DNA from: Sulfurimicrobium sp.
GTDB lineage: Bacteria; Pseudomonadota; Gammaproteobacteria; Burkholderiales; Sulfuricellaceae
DNA: 64,000 nt
Direction: 5' to 3'
NCBI GenBank assembly: GCA_030652035.1
Contig: JAUSBJ010000048.1
Span: 160,723 to 224,722 of the forward strand
In this document: positions 47,357 through 55,086 of the stretch, one piece after another
How the letters are laid out: every line of letters starts with the position of its first letter
How positions within the stretch are numbered: position 1 is the stretch's first letter
Position numbers and translations under genes: made by a program
The notes under the pieces: model-generated
Told to the model about the DNA's origin: nothing
Seen by the model: the letters and a program-made list of their open reading frames with translations, nothing else
Databases searched by the model: none

Positions 47357-47707
47357 TTACAACACCAGTACCTTGTCAGCCCACTCCGTCCATTCGGCCA
47401 GTTGGTCCATGGTTGAGTGATGTGCGCCCTCGATGAGTTCACTGTCCTGTATCCCCCTGGCTTCCAGACAGGTGCCACAGACGCCAACCTGTGCGTTGCG
47501 GCGCAGAATGCTCTCAAGCATGAAACCAATGCTGTAATACCCTTGCGGCACTTTTTGCCCGGATTTTGCGCACAGGGCCGCATCTCCCAGCAGGAATACG
47601 CGGATTTCATTGCCTTCGTTTTTGGATAATGCGCGCGCCAGGCGCAGACCGTTGTAGCTGCGCTCGGTGCCGTAAGGCGGATCGTTGAGTATGAACAGGG
47701 TTTTCAT
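47357..47707 (-). CDS. DsrE-family sulfur-relay protein
   Basis: 116 residues from the ATG at 47707 with a GGAG site. It has the DsrE/YchN fold pattern (MKTLFILNDPPYGTERSYNG; VFLLGDAALCA; Cys-containing GVCGTCLEARG). The Cys in this segment could carry a persulfide passed on from the rhodanese encoded 2 bp upstream. It is the one gene of module A not found in module B. Confidence 0.88.
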   Translation of the reverse strand: MKTLFILNDPPYGTERSYNGLRLARALSKNEGNEIRVFLLGDAALCAKSGQKVPQGYYSIGFMLESILRRNAQVGVCGTCLEARGIQDSELIEGAHHSTMDQLAEWTEWADKVLVL

Positions 47708-47709
47708 GG

Positions 47710-48177
47710 CTACTCTCCTTTTTTGCCGCTTTTCAGGGCGCGGCGGTAAGCGTTGAAGCCTCCCTTGGCTTTCCATTCATTGAATCCGCCTTGCAGGATG
47801 CGCACGTTGTCCAGACCGGCGACCCGAAGCGCCAGTCCTGCCTGGGAGGAAAGCGTGCCGGCATTGCAGTACAGCAGCACCATTTTGTCCGTCGGCAGTT
47901 CGGCGCGGCGACCCAGCACCTGGCGCCAATCGATGTTTATCGCACCGGGGATGTGGGCTTTGTTGTATTGGCCTGCATCGCGCGTGTCGATGACGAGGAT
48001 TTTCTTCCAGTCCTCGGCCGGGATCTGCTCCGGCAGGATGGTGGCGCCGCCGTATTCGGAGAATTCGAAATACTCTTCCAGCGCTTTCACTGCTGCGGGC
48101 TTATCCGCGGCCATGGCGGGCATTGAAATGGCGGCGCACAGGACGGCGGTAAGGAAAGATTTGTGCAAGATAGGCAT
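47710..48177 (-). CDS. Periplasmic rhodanese (copy A)
   Basis: 155 residues from the ATG at 48177. It has a Sec signal peptide (MPILHKSFLTAVLCAAISMP, cleavage near AMA-A), then one rhodanese domain with DTRDAGQYNKAHIPGAINI and the active-site loop YCNAGTLSS (Cys). It transfers sulfane sulfur in the periplasm. It lies between the MFS and DsrE genes. A much longer overlapping frame (to 49218) is an artefact of high GC. Confidence 0.92.
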   Translation of the reverse strand: MPILHKSFLTAVLCAAISMPAMAADKPAAVKALEEYFEFSEYGGATILPEQIPAEDWKKILVIDTRDAGQYNKAHIPGAINIDWRQVLGRRAELPTDKMVLLYCNAGTLSSQAGLALRVAGLDNVRILQGGFNEWKAKGGFNAYRRALKSGKKGE

Positions 48178-48188
48178 GTGGTTTCCTT

Positions 48189-49499
48189 TCAGGTTGCGGG
48201 GTTGAGACGCGGGTGGGTTTCTTCGCCCCAGACCTGAACGATCAGGCCGGAGAAGAACATTGCAATGGTGACGAACCAGAAGGCTTCCTCGATGGCGCCG
48301 CTCCAGTGGGCGACCAGTCCCAGCGCCAGGGCGCCGATGCCGTAGCCCAGGTCGCGCCAGAAACGGTAGATGCCGATGGCGGAGCCGCGCCAGTTGGGGT
48401 GGGCGATGTCGGAGACGGCAGCGGACAGGTTGGGATAGAGCAGCGCCATGCCGAAGCCGGTCACCGCCGCCGAAAACGACCACCAGGCGACGCTTTCGCC
48501 CAGTAGCATCAGGCCGACCCCGGCGCCGCAAATCCACATCCCCGCCACGATCGGTTTCTGCCGCCCGACATGGTCGGAGAGCTTGCCGGTGAAAAACTGG
48601 GAGCCCCCCCAGACAAAGCCGTAAATGCCGATTACCCAGCCGATGTTGGCCAGCGACAGGCCGTGGCGGTAGAGAAATACGGGGTAGAACACCCAGATCA
48701 GGGCATCTACAAATTTCTCCACCAGCCCGGCCTGGCTGATGCTGGCCATGCGGCGGTCGCGCCAGGACATGAGGGTGAACACTTCCCAGGTGGTGGGCTT
48801 GTCTGAAATATTGTTTGGGTAGCGCGGTTTCGGGCCGCTCATGGTTCCCGCCGCGTGCTTGGCCCCCTCGGCCTTGGCCCAGGGCAAGGTGTCCTTGACC
48901 CACAGCAGGGTCAGCAGCGCGGCTGTCAGGATCACGGCCAGCCCGAAAATCAGCAGCCCCTGGCGCGGGCCGAAGGCGCCTGCCAGATAACCGGTGATGA
49001 TGCCTGCCACCGCCAGCCCGACATAACCGGAAAATTCGTTGAGGCCGATGACAAAGCCGCGCTGGTCGGGACGGGTGAGATCCAGCTTGGAAGTCTGGGT
49101 CATGGACCAGGTGAAGCCCTGGTTCACGCCCAGCAGCACGGTGGCAAAGATGATCCAGTTCCAGCTCGGGGCGTAGAGGATGATGAAAGGAATCGGCAGC
49201 GCCGACGCCCAGCCCCACAGCAGCACTTTTCTCCGCCCCAGGCGCTCGGACAGGCGACCGGCGACGAAATTGAGCGAGCCCTTGACGAAGCCGAAGGCCA
49301 CCACGAAGGTGGTGAGCAGCAGGAAGGACCCCTTGGGCACGCCGAATTCGCTTTCCCCCAAGGCCGGCACCACGGTGCGCATCATGCCGATGGTCATGCC
49401 CACAAGAAAGACCTGGATCAACTGGTGGCCGAACTGGGCAAAATTGTCGCGGATGCCGTGGCGGTATTCCTGTACTTCGTCGCTCAGGGTGTGGGGCAT
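48189..49499 (-). CDS. MFS transporter of the sulfur module (copy A)
   Basis: 436 residues from the ATG at 49499 (MPHTLSDEVQEYRHGI), 12 helices. MFS loop motifs are visible (GRLSERLGRRKVLLWGW; GKLSDHVGRQKPIVAGMW). The substrate is not evident; its place between a persulfide-dioxygenase-like hydrolase and a periplasmic rhodanese suggests a sulfur compound. It starts 4 bp after the MBL gene stop. The partial gene at the window end is a close paralogue. Confidence 0.88.
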   Translation of the reverse strand: MPHTLSDEVQEYRHGIRDNFAQFGHQLIQVFLVGMTIGMMRTVVPALGESEFGVPKGSFLLLTTFVVAFGFVKGSLNFVAGRLSERLGRRKVLLWGWASALPIPFIILYAPSWNWIIFATVLLGVNQGFTWSMTQTSKLDLTRPDQRGFVIGLNEFSGYVGLAVAGIITGYLAGAFGPRQGLLIFGLAVILTAALLTLLWVKDTLPWAKAEGAKHAAGTMSGPKPRYPNNISDKPTTWEVFTLMSWRDRRMASISQAGLVEKFVDALIWVFYPVFLYRHGLSLANIGWVIGIYGFVWGGSQFFTGKLSDHVGRQKPIVAGMWICGAGVGLMLLGESVAWWSFSAAVTGFGMALLYPNLSAAVSDIAHPNWRGSAIGIYRFWRDLGYGIGALALGLVAHWSGAIEEAFWFVTIAMFFSGLIVQVWGEETHPRLNPAT

Positions 49500-49503
49500 T
49501 TGC

Positions 49504-50238
49504 TCAGGCTCCCAGATTGGCTGCGATGATGCGTTCCATCTCCGCCGGTCGGGGCGGGATGTCGGACAGGATGTGGCGCACGAACTCATCCTTATCAGTG
49601 ATTTTCAGCCCGGTGTTGAAACGTTTCTCGAATCCCACCGTGGAGGAAGGTTTGCCGGAAATTCCCGCGCCGCACACGCTGCCGGAGGTATGACCAGGGA
49701 ACAGTTCCACCGAGTCAGGCAGGCTCATGAGCTTGACATGCAGGCTGTCGAATAGCTGCTCCGCCCATTCTTTGCTTTTGCCAGCCAGGTCGGGACGTCC
49801 GATGCTGCCCACGAACAGGGTGTCACCGGTGAGAGCAAACCATGGCTCTGCGCTGCGGCGCTTGTCGGTCACCACCAGGCAGATGGAATCCGGCGTGTGG
49901 CCAGGGGTGTGCATGACCTGCACCGCCACGTTGCCGACCTCGATGGTTTCCCCGTCGACCAAAGTGTGGAAGGGAAACTTCACCCGCTCCTGATTGGACT
50001 CATGCAGACAATAGCGCGCACCAGTTCGTTCGGCCAATGCGCGCCCACCAGAATAATGATCGGCATGCACGTGGGTGTCGACGACGTGCGTAATTTTTAC
50101 ATTTTGCTGCGCGGCCTGTTCGATGAACCAGTCTTCGTCGCCCGCAACCGGATCGACGGCGATTGCCACCGCGCAGGAGCCACAGCCAAGCAGATAGGAA
50201 AGGGTGGCTTCTGGCGCAAAACGTTGTCTGAGAAACAT
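49504..50238 (-). CDS. MBL-fold hydrolase, persulfide dioxygenase-like
   Basis: 244 residues with an AGGAGG site. The metal motif is VDTHVHADHYSGG, with further ligands in HTPGHTPDS, ALTGDTLFV and LFPGHTSGS. The overall pattern is that of ETHE1/Blh-type persulfide dioxygenases, which oxidise glutathione persulfide to sulfite; glyoxalase II relatives are the alternative. It is the first gene of the module, and its promoter region holds a perfect palindromic operator. The next gene upstream encodes the likely regulator. Confidence 0.85.
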   Translation of the reverse strand: MFLRQRFAPEATLSYLLGCGSCAVAIAVDPVAGDEDWFIEQAAQQNVKITHVVDTHVHADHYSGGRALAERTGARYCLHESNQERVKFPFHTLVDGETIEVGNVAVQVMHTPGHTPDSICLVVTDKRRSAEPWFALTGDTLFVGSIGRPDLAGKSKEWAEQLFDSLHVKLMSLPDSVELFPGHTSGSVCGAGISGKPSSTVGFEKRFNTGLKITDKDEFVRHILSDIPPRPAEMERIIAANLGA

Positions 50239-50253
50239 GCCGCCTCCTTGTTG

Positions 50254-50281
50254 TATTATTCAAATGAATATTTGAATAATA
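50254..50281. promoter_or_regulatory. Palindromic operator of the sulfur module
   Basis: TATTATTCAAAT-GAAT-ATTTGAATAATA: two perfect 12-bp arms with a 4-bp centre, 16 bp before the MBL start. The shape and AT-rich ATTC...GAAT core resemble sites of ArsR-type sulfur sensors such as BigR/SqrR. The ArsR-rhodanese gene is immediately upstream, so autologous repression of the operon is likely. Confidence 0.85.
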
Positions 50282-50318
50282 GGCAAAGCAGGAGAATTGT
50301 CAACAGAAAAGGTGTTGG

Positions 50319-50993
50319 TCAGGGGGATGTGTCAGAGTTGGTCGGGAGGTTTTCGGCTTTCCACTCGGGGAAGCCGTCTTCCAGGCGCCTGGCTCGATAG
50401 CCGTGCTGGCGCAGTTGCGCGACCGCGTCGAATGCCAGCATGCAGTAAGGGCCGCGGCAATAAGCCACGATTTCCTGTTCGACCGGGAGTTTTTCCAGAT
50501 GGTCGGCCAGCGAGGTCAAAGGGATATTGATGGCCCCGTCAATATGTCCGGCGTTGTATTCGGAAGGGGGGCGCACGTCGATTACCATGGCTTCACCATC
50601 ACGCACTCGGTCCAGCAGTTCGTCGCGGCGGATGGGAGTGAGATTGTCCTTGCCTTCAAAATTGTCACGAACAATGCGGTCCACTTCGGCCAGATGTAGC
50701 TCCGCCACCTTGCGCATGGCAGATATGAGGCGCAGCACGTCATCGCCGGAAAGACGGTAGATCACCTGTAATCCCTCCTTGCGCGATTGAACCAGTCCAC
50801 CCTCACGCAGGATTTGCAGGTGATGGGAGGTGTTGGCGACTGACATGCCACTGGCCTGGGACAGGGCGTCCACGCCGTGCTCGCCCTGGGCGAGGGCCTC
50901 TAGCAGTTCGAGGCGGTTGGCACTGGCGAGGGATTTCGCCACGCGGGCGAATTGCTCGAACAGCCGTTTCTTGGGGGAGAGAAGGTTTGTCAT
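50319..50993 (-). CDS. ArsR-family repressor fused to a rhodanese domain
   Basis: 224 residues from the ATG at 50993; the longer frame to 51194 lacks homology. An ArsR winged helix occupies about 1-95 (SANRLELLEALAQGEHGVD; SVANTSHHLQILREGGLV). A rhodanese domain at about 120-215 has IDVRPPSEYNAGHIDGAINIP and the Cys loop YCRGPYCMLA. Such fusions are thought to sense sulfane sulfur through the rhodanese Cys. It is upstream of, and in the same direction as, the MBL-MFS-rhodanese-DsrE-TauE run. Confidence 0.92.
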   Translation of the reverse strand: MTNLLSPKKRLFEQFARVAKSLASANRLELLEALAQGEHGVDALSQASGMSVANTSHHLQILREGGLVQSRKEGLQVIYRLSGDDVLRLISAMRKVAELHLAEVDRIVRDNFEGKDNLTPIRRDELLDRVRDGEAMVIDVRPPSEYNAGHIDGAINIPLTSLADHLEKLPVEQEIVAYCRGPYCMLAFDAVAQLRQHGYRARRLEDGFPEWKAENLPTNSDTSP

Positions 50994-51198
50994 GGACGGA
51001 TTATAGCAACTTGGAGTGTTCTCCCGAATCAATACTCCCAAGAGTAGCTTCATCAATCCATTTTTTTCAGCCAGCGATGGCGGGGGTGAATGTCTACTTT
51101 TCGGACCGGCCAACTTCCGCCTCGGTTCGAAAGTGTGAATTCGTGGTTTCCGAAAGCAGGGCGGATTCAAGTCCGAAGGGGCCTGAACTACCACACAT

Positions 51199-51507
51199 TC
51201 AAATCTGCAAAAAAACCACCCCCTCTTCCACCTTGACTGGATAGGTGCCGACGCAGCCCTCGTCCGGCGCCAGGGCCTTGCCGTCGTCGAAGCAGATATT
51301 CATGCCGTGCAGCGGGCAGGTCACGGTATTGCCGGAGACGATGCCCTGTGAAAGCGGGCCGCCCTTGTGGGGGCATTTGTCGTTCATGGCGAAGACGCCG
51401 TCGCCGGCGTTGCGGAACACGGCGATGTCCTTGCCGTCGTGGCGCACCACGCGCGCGCCCTGCTGGGGAAATTCGCTCAGCGGCGCGATCTTGATCCAGT
51501 TGCTCAT
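51199..51507 (-). CDS. nirD: Nitrite reductase (NADH) small subunit
   Basis: 102-residue Rieske-type protein with both cluster motifs, CPHKGGPL and CPLHGM. It pairs with NirB in cytoplasmic assimilatory nitrite reduction to ammonium. The ATG at 51507 gives MSNWIKIAPLSEFPQQ; the frame upstream (to 51678) lies in a repeat element. nirB is 227 bp upstream, an unusually large gap caused by that element. Confidence 0.95.
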   Translation of the reverse strand: MSNWIKIAPLSEFPQQGARVVRHDGKDIAVFRNAGDGVFAMNDKCPHKGGPLSQGIVSGNTVTCPLHGMNICFDDGKALAPDEGCVGTYPVKVEEGVVFLQI

Positions 51508-51543
51508 ATAAAACTCCTGTGTATTAAACCCAAATAATCCATT

Positions 51544-51693
51544 AATTCGTAGGTCGGAATTTCTCGCCGGAACGAGGTGTGAAGCGTCCATTCCCGGTGG
51601 GGATGCCCTTCGCGTGTGTTGTTCCGCTTCAGCGGAATACAACCACGGGGAAGGCCCCTGCGGTCTTAACGGGTACAACCCGACCTACGAATT
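51544..51693. mobile_element. MITE-like palindromic element between nirB and nirD
   Basis: A 150-bp segment is bounded by perfect 14-bp inverted repeats AATTCGTAGGTCGG and CCGACCTACGAATT. It contains a smaller hairpin (CCGCT-TC-AGCGG) and no gene. The terminal GTAGGTCGG resembles the ends of small dispersed repeats common in proteobacteria. It separates two genes that are normally adjacent and is likely transcribed between them. Confidence 0.75.
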
Positions 51694-51734
51694 GTTAATT
51701 TTCTTGATGTCATATCTCCAACGGGCAATACGGG

Positions 51735-54191
51735 TTAAACCGAAAAAACCTCGAATTCGTGCTTGGCGACGCCATCCTTGACGCGCTCGGCCCATGGGTC
51801 TTTTTCCACCGAGAGCGCGTAGAGCAGGCGCTGATAGAGCGCCTTGCGGCCCGCCTCATCCTCCAGCACGCGCTTTTTGATGTAGTCCATGCCGACGCGC
51901 TGCATCCAGTGCACGGTTCGGTCCAGATAGCGGGCTTCCTCGCGGTAGACCTGGATGAAGGCGCCGCTGTATTCCAGCACTTCCTCCGCCGTCTTGACCT
52001 TGACCAGGAATTCGGCAACCTCGGTCTTGATGCCGCCGTTGCCGCCGACATAGATTTCCCAGCCGGAATCCACGCCGATGATGCCCACGTCCTTGATGGC
52101 AGCCTCGGCGCAGTTTCTTGGACAGCCGGAGACGGCGAACTTGACCTTGTGGGGCGCCCACATTTTCCAGAACGCCTTTTCCAGATCGATGCCCATCTGG
52201 GTGGAGTTTTGCGTGCCGAAGCGGCAGAATTCGCTGCCGATGCAGGTTTTCACGGTGCGCAACGCCTTGCCGTAGGCGTGGCCGGAAGGCATGTCCAGAT
52301 CGGCCCAGACGCCAGGCAGGTCTTCCTTCTTGATGCCGAACAGGTCGATGCGCTGGCCGCCGGTGACGCGGATCATGGGAACGGCATATTTGTCCGCCAC
52401 GTCGGCGATGCGGCGCAACTCCGAGGCATTGGTGGTGCCGCCCCACATGCGCGGCACCACGGAATAGGTGCCGTCTTTCTGGATGTTGGCATGGACGCGC
52501 TCATTGACGAAACGCGATTGCGCGTCGTCCCTCGCCTCACCGGGCCAGGTGGAAATCAGGTAGTAGTTGAGTGCCGGGCGGCAGGTGGCGCATCCATCCG
52601 GCGTGCGCCATTCGAGGAATTTCATGGTGTCCGGGATGGAGAGCAGCTTGTGATCGCGGATCGCGGCGCGCACTTCGTCGTGCGTGCGCTCGGTGCAGCC
52701 GCATACCGGCTTGACTGCCGGCGTGGCGGAGTAGTCGCCGCCCAGGGTGGAAGAGAGGATCTGTTCCACCAGGCCGGAGCAGGAGCCGCAGGAACTGGCG
52801 GCCTTGGTGTGTTTCTTCACGTCGTCCAGGGTGAACAGGCCCTTTTCCTTGATGGCCTTGACGATGGTGCCCTTGCACACGCCATTGCAGCCGCACACTT
52901 CCATTTCATCGGTCATCGCGGCGGCCTTGTTCTGGCCGGCGTGACCACTGTCGCCAAGATTGCTCTGGCCGAACATGAGGTGGTCGCGGATGTCCGCAAT
53001 GTTGCGCCCCTCACGCAAGAGCTGGAAGTACCATGCGCTGTCCACGGTGTCGCCATAGAGGCAGGCCCCCACCAGCTTGTTGTCCTGAAGCACCAGCTTT
53101 TTATACACGCCACCTACCGGATCGGACAGCACGATGTCCTCGGTTTGTCCGCCGCCGCCAAAATTCCCGGCGGAAAACAGGTCGATGCCGGTGACCTTGA
53201 GCTTGGTCGAGGTCACCGAGCCCTGATAGCGGCTGATGCCGTGTTGCGCCAGATGATTGGCGGCCACCTTGGCCTGCTCGAACAGCGGCGCGACCAGACC
53301 GTAGGCGATGCCGCGGTGCGCGGCGCATTCGCCGACCGAATAAATGCGCGGGTCGAAGGTCTGCATGGTGTCGCTCACCACCACGCCGCGGTTGCAATGC
53401 AGGCCGGACGATTCGGCGAGTTCGGTGTTGGGACGAATGCCGACCGCCATCACGACGAGGTCGGCTGGTGCCGAATCGCCATCCTTGAACTTGATCGCGC
53501 AGACGCGACCCGACTCGCCACGCACCAGTTCCGCTGTCTGCTTTTGCAGCAGGAACTTCATGCCTTTTTCTTCCAGGCTTTTTTGCAGCAGACGCGCCGC
53601 CGGCTCGTCGAGCTGGCGCTCCATCAGCCACGGCCCGATATGCACCACCGATACCTGCATGCCGCGCTTCATCAGGCCGTTGGCCGCTTCCAGCCCCAGC
53701 AGGCCGCCGCCGATCACCACCGCATGCTGGTACTGGCTGGACGCCTGGACCATCGCATCGACGTCGGCGATATCGCGGAAGCTGATGACGCCGGGCAGGT
53801 CCGCACCCTGAACCGGCAGGATGAATGGATTGGAACCAGTCGCCAGCAGCAGGCGGTCATAGCCGACGCGCATGCCGTCACTGGTCTCCACCTCGCGGTG
53901 GGTGCGGTCGATCTTCACCACTTTTTTCCCGACGTGCAGCGTGATGTTGTTTTCGCTGTACCAGTCGAGCGGATTCAACACGATATCGTCCACCGTCTGC
54001 TCGCCCGCCAGCACCGGCGACAGCAGAATCCGGTTGTAATTGGGATGCGGCTCGGCGCCGAATACGGTGACGTCATACATATCCGGCGCAAGCTTCAGCA
54101 GCTCTTCCAGCGCACGCACGCCAGCCATGCCATTGCCAACCATTACCAGCTTCATTTTCTTGTCGGGGGGGGTCATGTCCATCTTGCTCAT
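51735..54191 (-). CDS. nirB: Nitrite reductase (NADH) large subunit
   Basis: 818 residues. N-terminal FAD/NADH oxidoreductase part (KLVMVGNGMAGVRALEELLK; VVIGGGLLGLEAANGLMKRG). Next a BFD-like [2Fe-2S] domain (CGCNGVCKGTIVKAI; SSCGSCSGLVEQIL). Then a C-terminal sulfite/nitrite reductase half with siroheme-[4Fe-4S] ligands (CIGSEFCRFGTQNS; SGCPRNCAEA). It makes ammonium from nitrite for assimilation. The promoter region carries a sigma-54 site and an NtrC site. nirD follows after a MITE-like insertion. Confidence 0.97.
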   Translation of the reverse strand: MSKMDMTPPDKKMKLVMVGNGMAGVRALEELLKLAPDMYDVTVFGAEPHPNYNRILLSPVLAGEQTVDDIVLNPLDWYSENNITLHVGKKVVKIDRTHREVETSDGMRVGYDRLLLATGSNPFILPVQGADLPGVISFRDIADVDAMVQASSQYQHAVVIGGGLLGLEAANGLMKRGMQVSVVHIGPWLMERQLDEPAARLLQKSLEEKGMKFLLQKQTAELVRGESGRVCAIKFKDGDSAPADLVVMAVGIRPNTELAESSGLHCNRGVVVSDTMQTFDPRIYSVGECAAHRGIAYGLVAPLFEQAKVAANHLAQHGISRYQGSVTSTKLKVTGIDLFSAGNFGGGGQTEDIVLSDPVGGVYKKLVLQDNKLVGACLYGDTVDSAWYFQLLREGRNIADIRDHLMFGQSNLGDSGHAGQNKAAAMTDEMEVCGCNGVCKGTIVKAIKEKGLFTLDDVKKHTKAASSCGSCSGLVEQILSSTLGGDYSATPAVKPVCGCTERTHDEVRAAIRDHKLLSIPDTMKFLEWRTPDGCATCRPALNYYLISTWPGEARDDAQSRFVNERVHANIQKDGTYSVVPRMWGGTTNASELRRIADVADKYAVPMIRVTGGQRIDLFGIKKEDLPGVWADLDMPSGHAYGKALRTVKTCIGSEFCRFGTQNSTQMGIDLEKAFWKMWAPHKVKFAVSGCPRNCAEAAIKDVGIIGVDSGWEIYVGGNGGIKTEVAEFLVKVKTAEEVLEYSGAFIQVYREEARYLDRTVHWMQRVGMDYIKKRVLEDEAGRKALYQRLLYALSVEKDPWAERVKDGVAKHEFEVFSV

Positions 54192-54221
54192 ACTCCGGAA
54201 TCAATAGGCTTGCACCTTAAA

Positions 54222-54237
54222 AGCAAGAGCGGTGCCA
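54222..54237 (-). promoter_or_regulatory. Sigma-54 promoter of nirB
   Basis: On the minus strand TGGCACCGCTCTTGCT matches the -24/-12 consensus except one position (C for G after TGGCAC), with correct GG-N10-GC spacing. Predicted transcription start is near 54211, 20 bp before the ATG. Confidence 0.8.
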
Positions 54238-54620
54238 CGGCTGCACCAGAACGATAACAAATTGAATTGAATGGGTTTTTACATTCACCCGAATGGCCTC
54301 CCCGGCCCATCCGGCACCAGATGAGTGCATCCCAACAGGTCACGCACCAACAGGCGGCAAATTCCGCGACGCCGCCCTCTTTCCGGGCTGCGGCCATTTA
54401 TCCATGCCACAAGCTGGGGCTTTGTCCGCCTGATAATCGTGCATGGCATGACGACGTGCACGGCACACGCGCTGCGTCCGCGCATCATTGCGGCCCCGCC
54501 AAGGACACCTTTGCGCGGCCAGGCATCCGGGGGCGAGTGTTTCCCAAACGGGCCGGCTAAAAAAATCAGCGGGAAGACCGCTAATGCTTCTGTGGTCAAG
54601 CGAGATACAGCGGAGAAGAC
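54238..54620. other. nirB-CZB divergent intergenic region
   Basis: The region separates divergent nirB and the CZB-protein gene. It contains an NtrC-type site (54314) and a further GCACC half site near 54343. No coding frame is supported; the several short frames in both strands lack homology and start signals. GGAGAAG precedes the CZB start, but no plus-strand promoter was identified. Confidence 0.6.
54314..54329 (-). promoter_or_regulatory. NtrC-type enhancer site upstream of nirB
   Basis: On the minus strand TGCACTCATCTGGTGC matches the NtrC dyad GCAC-N7-GTGC with the extended consensus TGCACT-N4-TGGTGC. Its centre is about 110 bp before the predicted sigma-54 transcription start, the classic distance. 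Confidence 0.75.
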
Positions 54621-55052
54621 ATGACAATCAAAAGCGACATTGAAGACGCCATTCAGGTGCACGGCGCATGGAAAGCCAAATTCCGGGATTTTCTCAGCGG
54701 CAAGACGGGGTTCGACATGTCCGAAATCGGCCAGCCCGACACCTGCAAACTGGGCATCTGGCTGGGTAACGGGGCACGCAGGAAGCTATCGCCCGAGAAC
54801 CACGCGCAAGCCACCGAACTGCATACCCGGTTTCATCAGGTGGCCGGCGATATCGTCCACCACATCAAGCAGAAGGATTTCACGGCTGCGCGGCAGGCGC
54901 TGACACCTGGCGGCGCGTTCGATCAGGCCAGCCACGAGATGTGCGCCTTTCTGCGCAAGCTGGTTCTGCATGGCCGCCCCAAGGTGGAATCAGCGGCGAA
55001 TGAAGCCGTGGCCGCCGCGCCAGATGGCAACGGAACCGGAGCAAACCTTTAG
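54621..55052 (+). CDS. Stand-alone CZB (chemoreceptor zinc-binding) domain protein
   Basis: 143 residues, soluble. It has the CZB pattern HGAWKAKFRDFL, CKLGIWLGNGAR and HTRFHQVAGDIVH, giving the usual His-Cys-His-His zinc site. CZB is normally a domain of chemoreceptors or diguanylate cyclases; here it stands alone with a short Ala/Gly-rich tail. It is divergent from nirB and convergent with nasA. Its role may be zinc or hypochlorite sensing, but nothing here shows a partner. Confidence 0.85.
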   Translation: MTIKSDIEDAIQVHGAWKAKFRDFLSGKTGFDMSEIGQPDTCKLGIWLGNGARRKLSPENHAQATELHTRFHQVAGDIVHHIKQKDFTAARQALTPGGAFDQASHEMCAFLRKLVLHGRPKVESAANEAVAAAPDGNGTGANL

Positions 55053-55086
55053 CGGAAACCAGGCGTGATCGCAGCCGGGCGACCCC

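Noticed and set aside
47710..49218. A 502-codon minus-strand frame covering the rhodanese and most of the MFS gene
   Set aside because: Only its last 155 codons show homology (rhodanese with its own signal peptide). The rest is an out-of-frame, Arg/Pro/Gly-rich shadow of the MFS gene.
51759..54257. An 832-codon plus-strand frame antisense to nirB
   Set aside because: His/Ala/Val-rich composition without motifs is typical of an antisense shadow in GC-rich DNA. nirB itself has full domain support.
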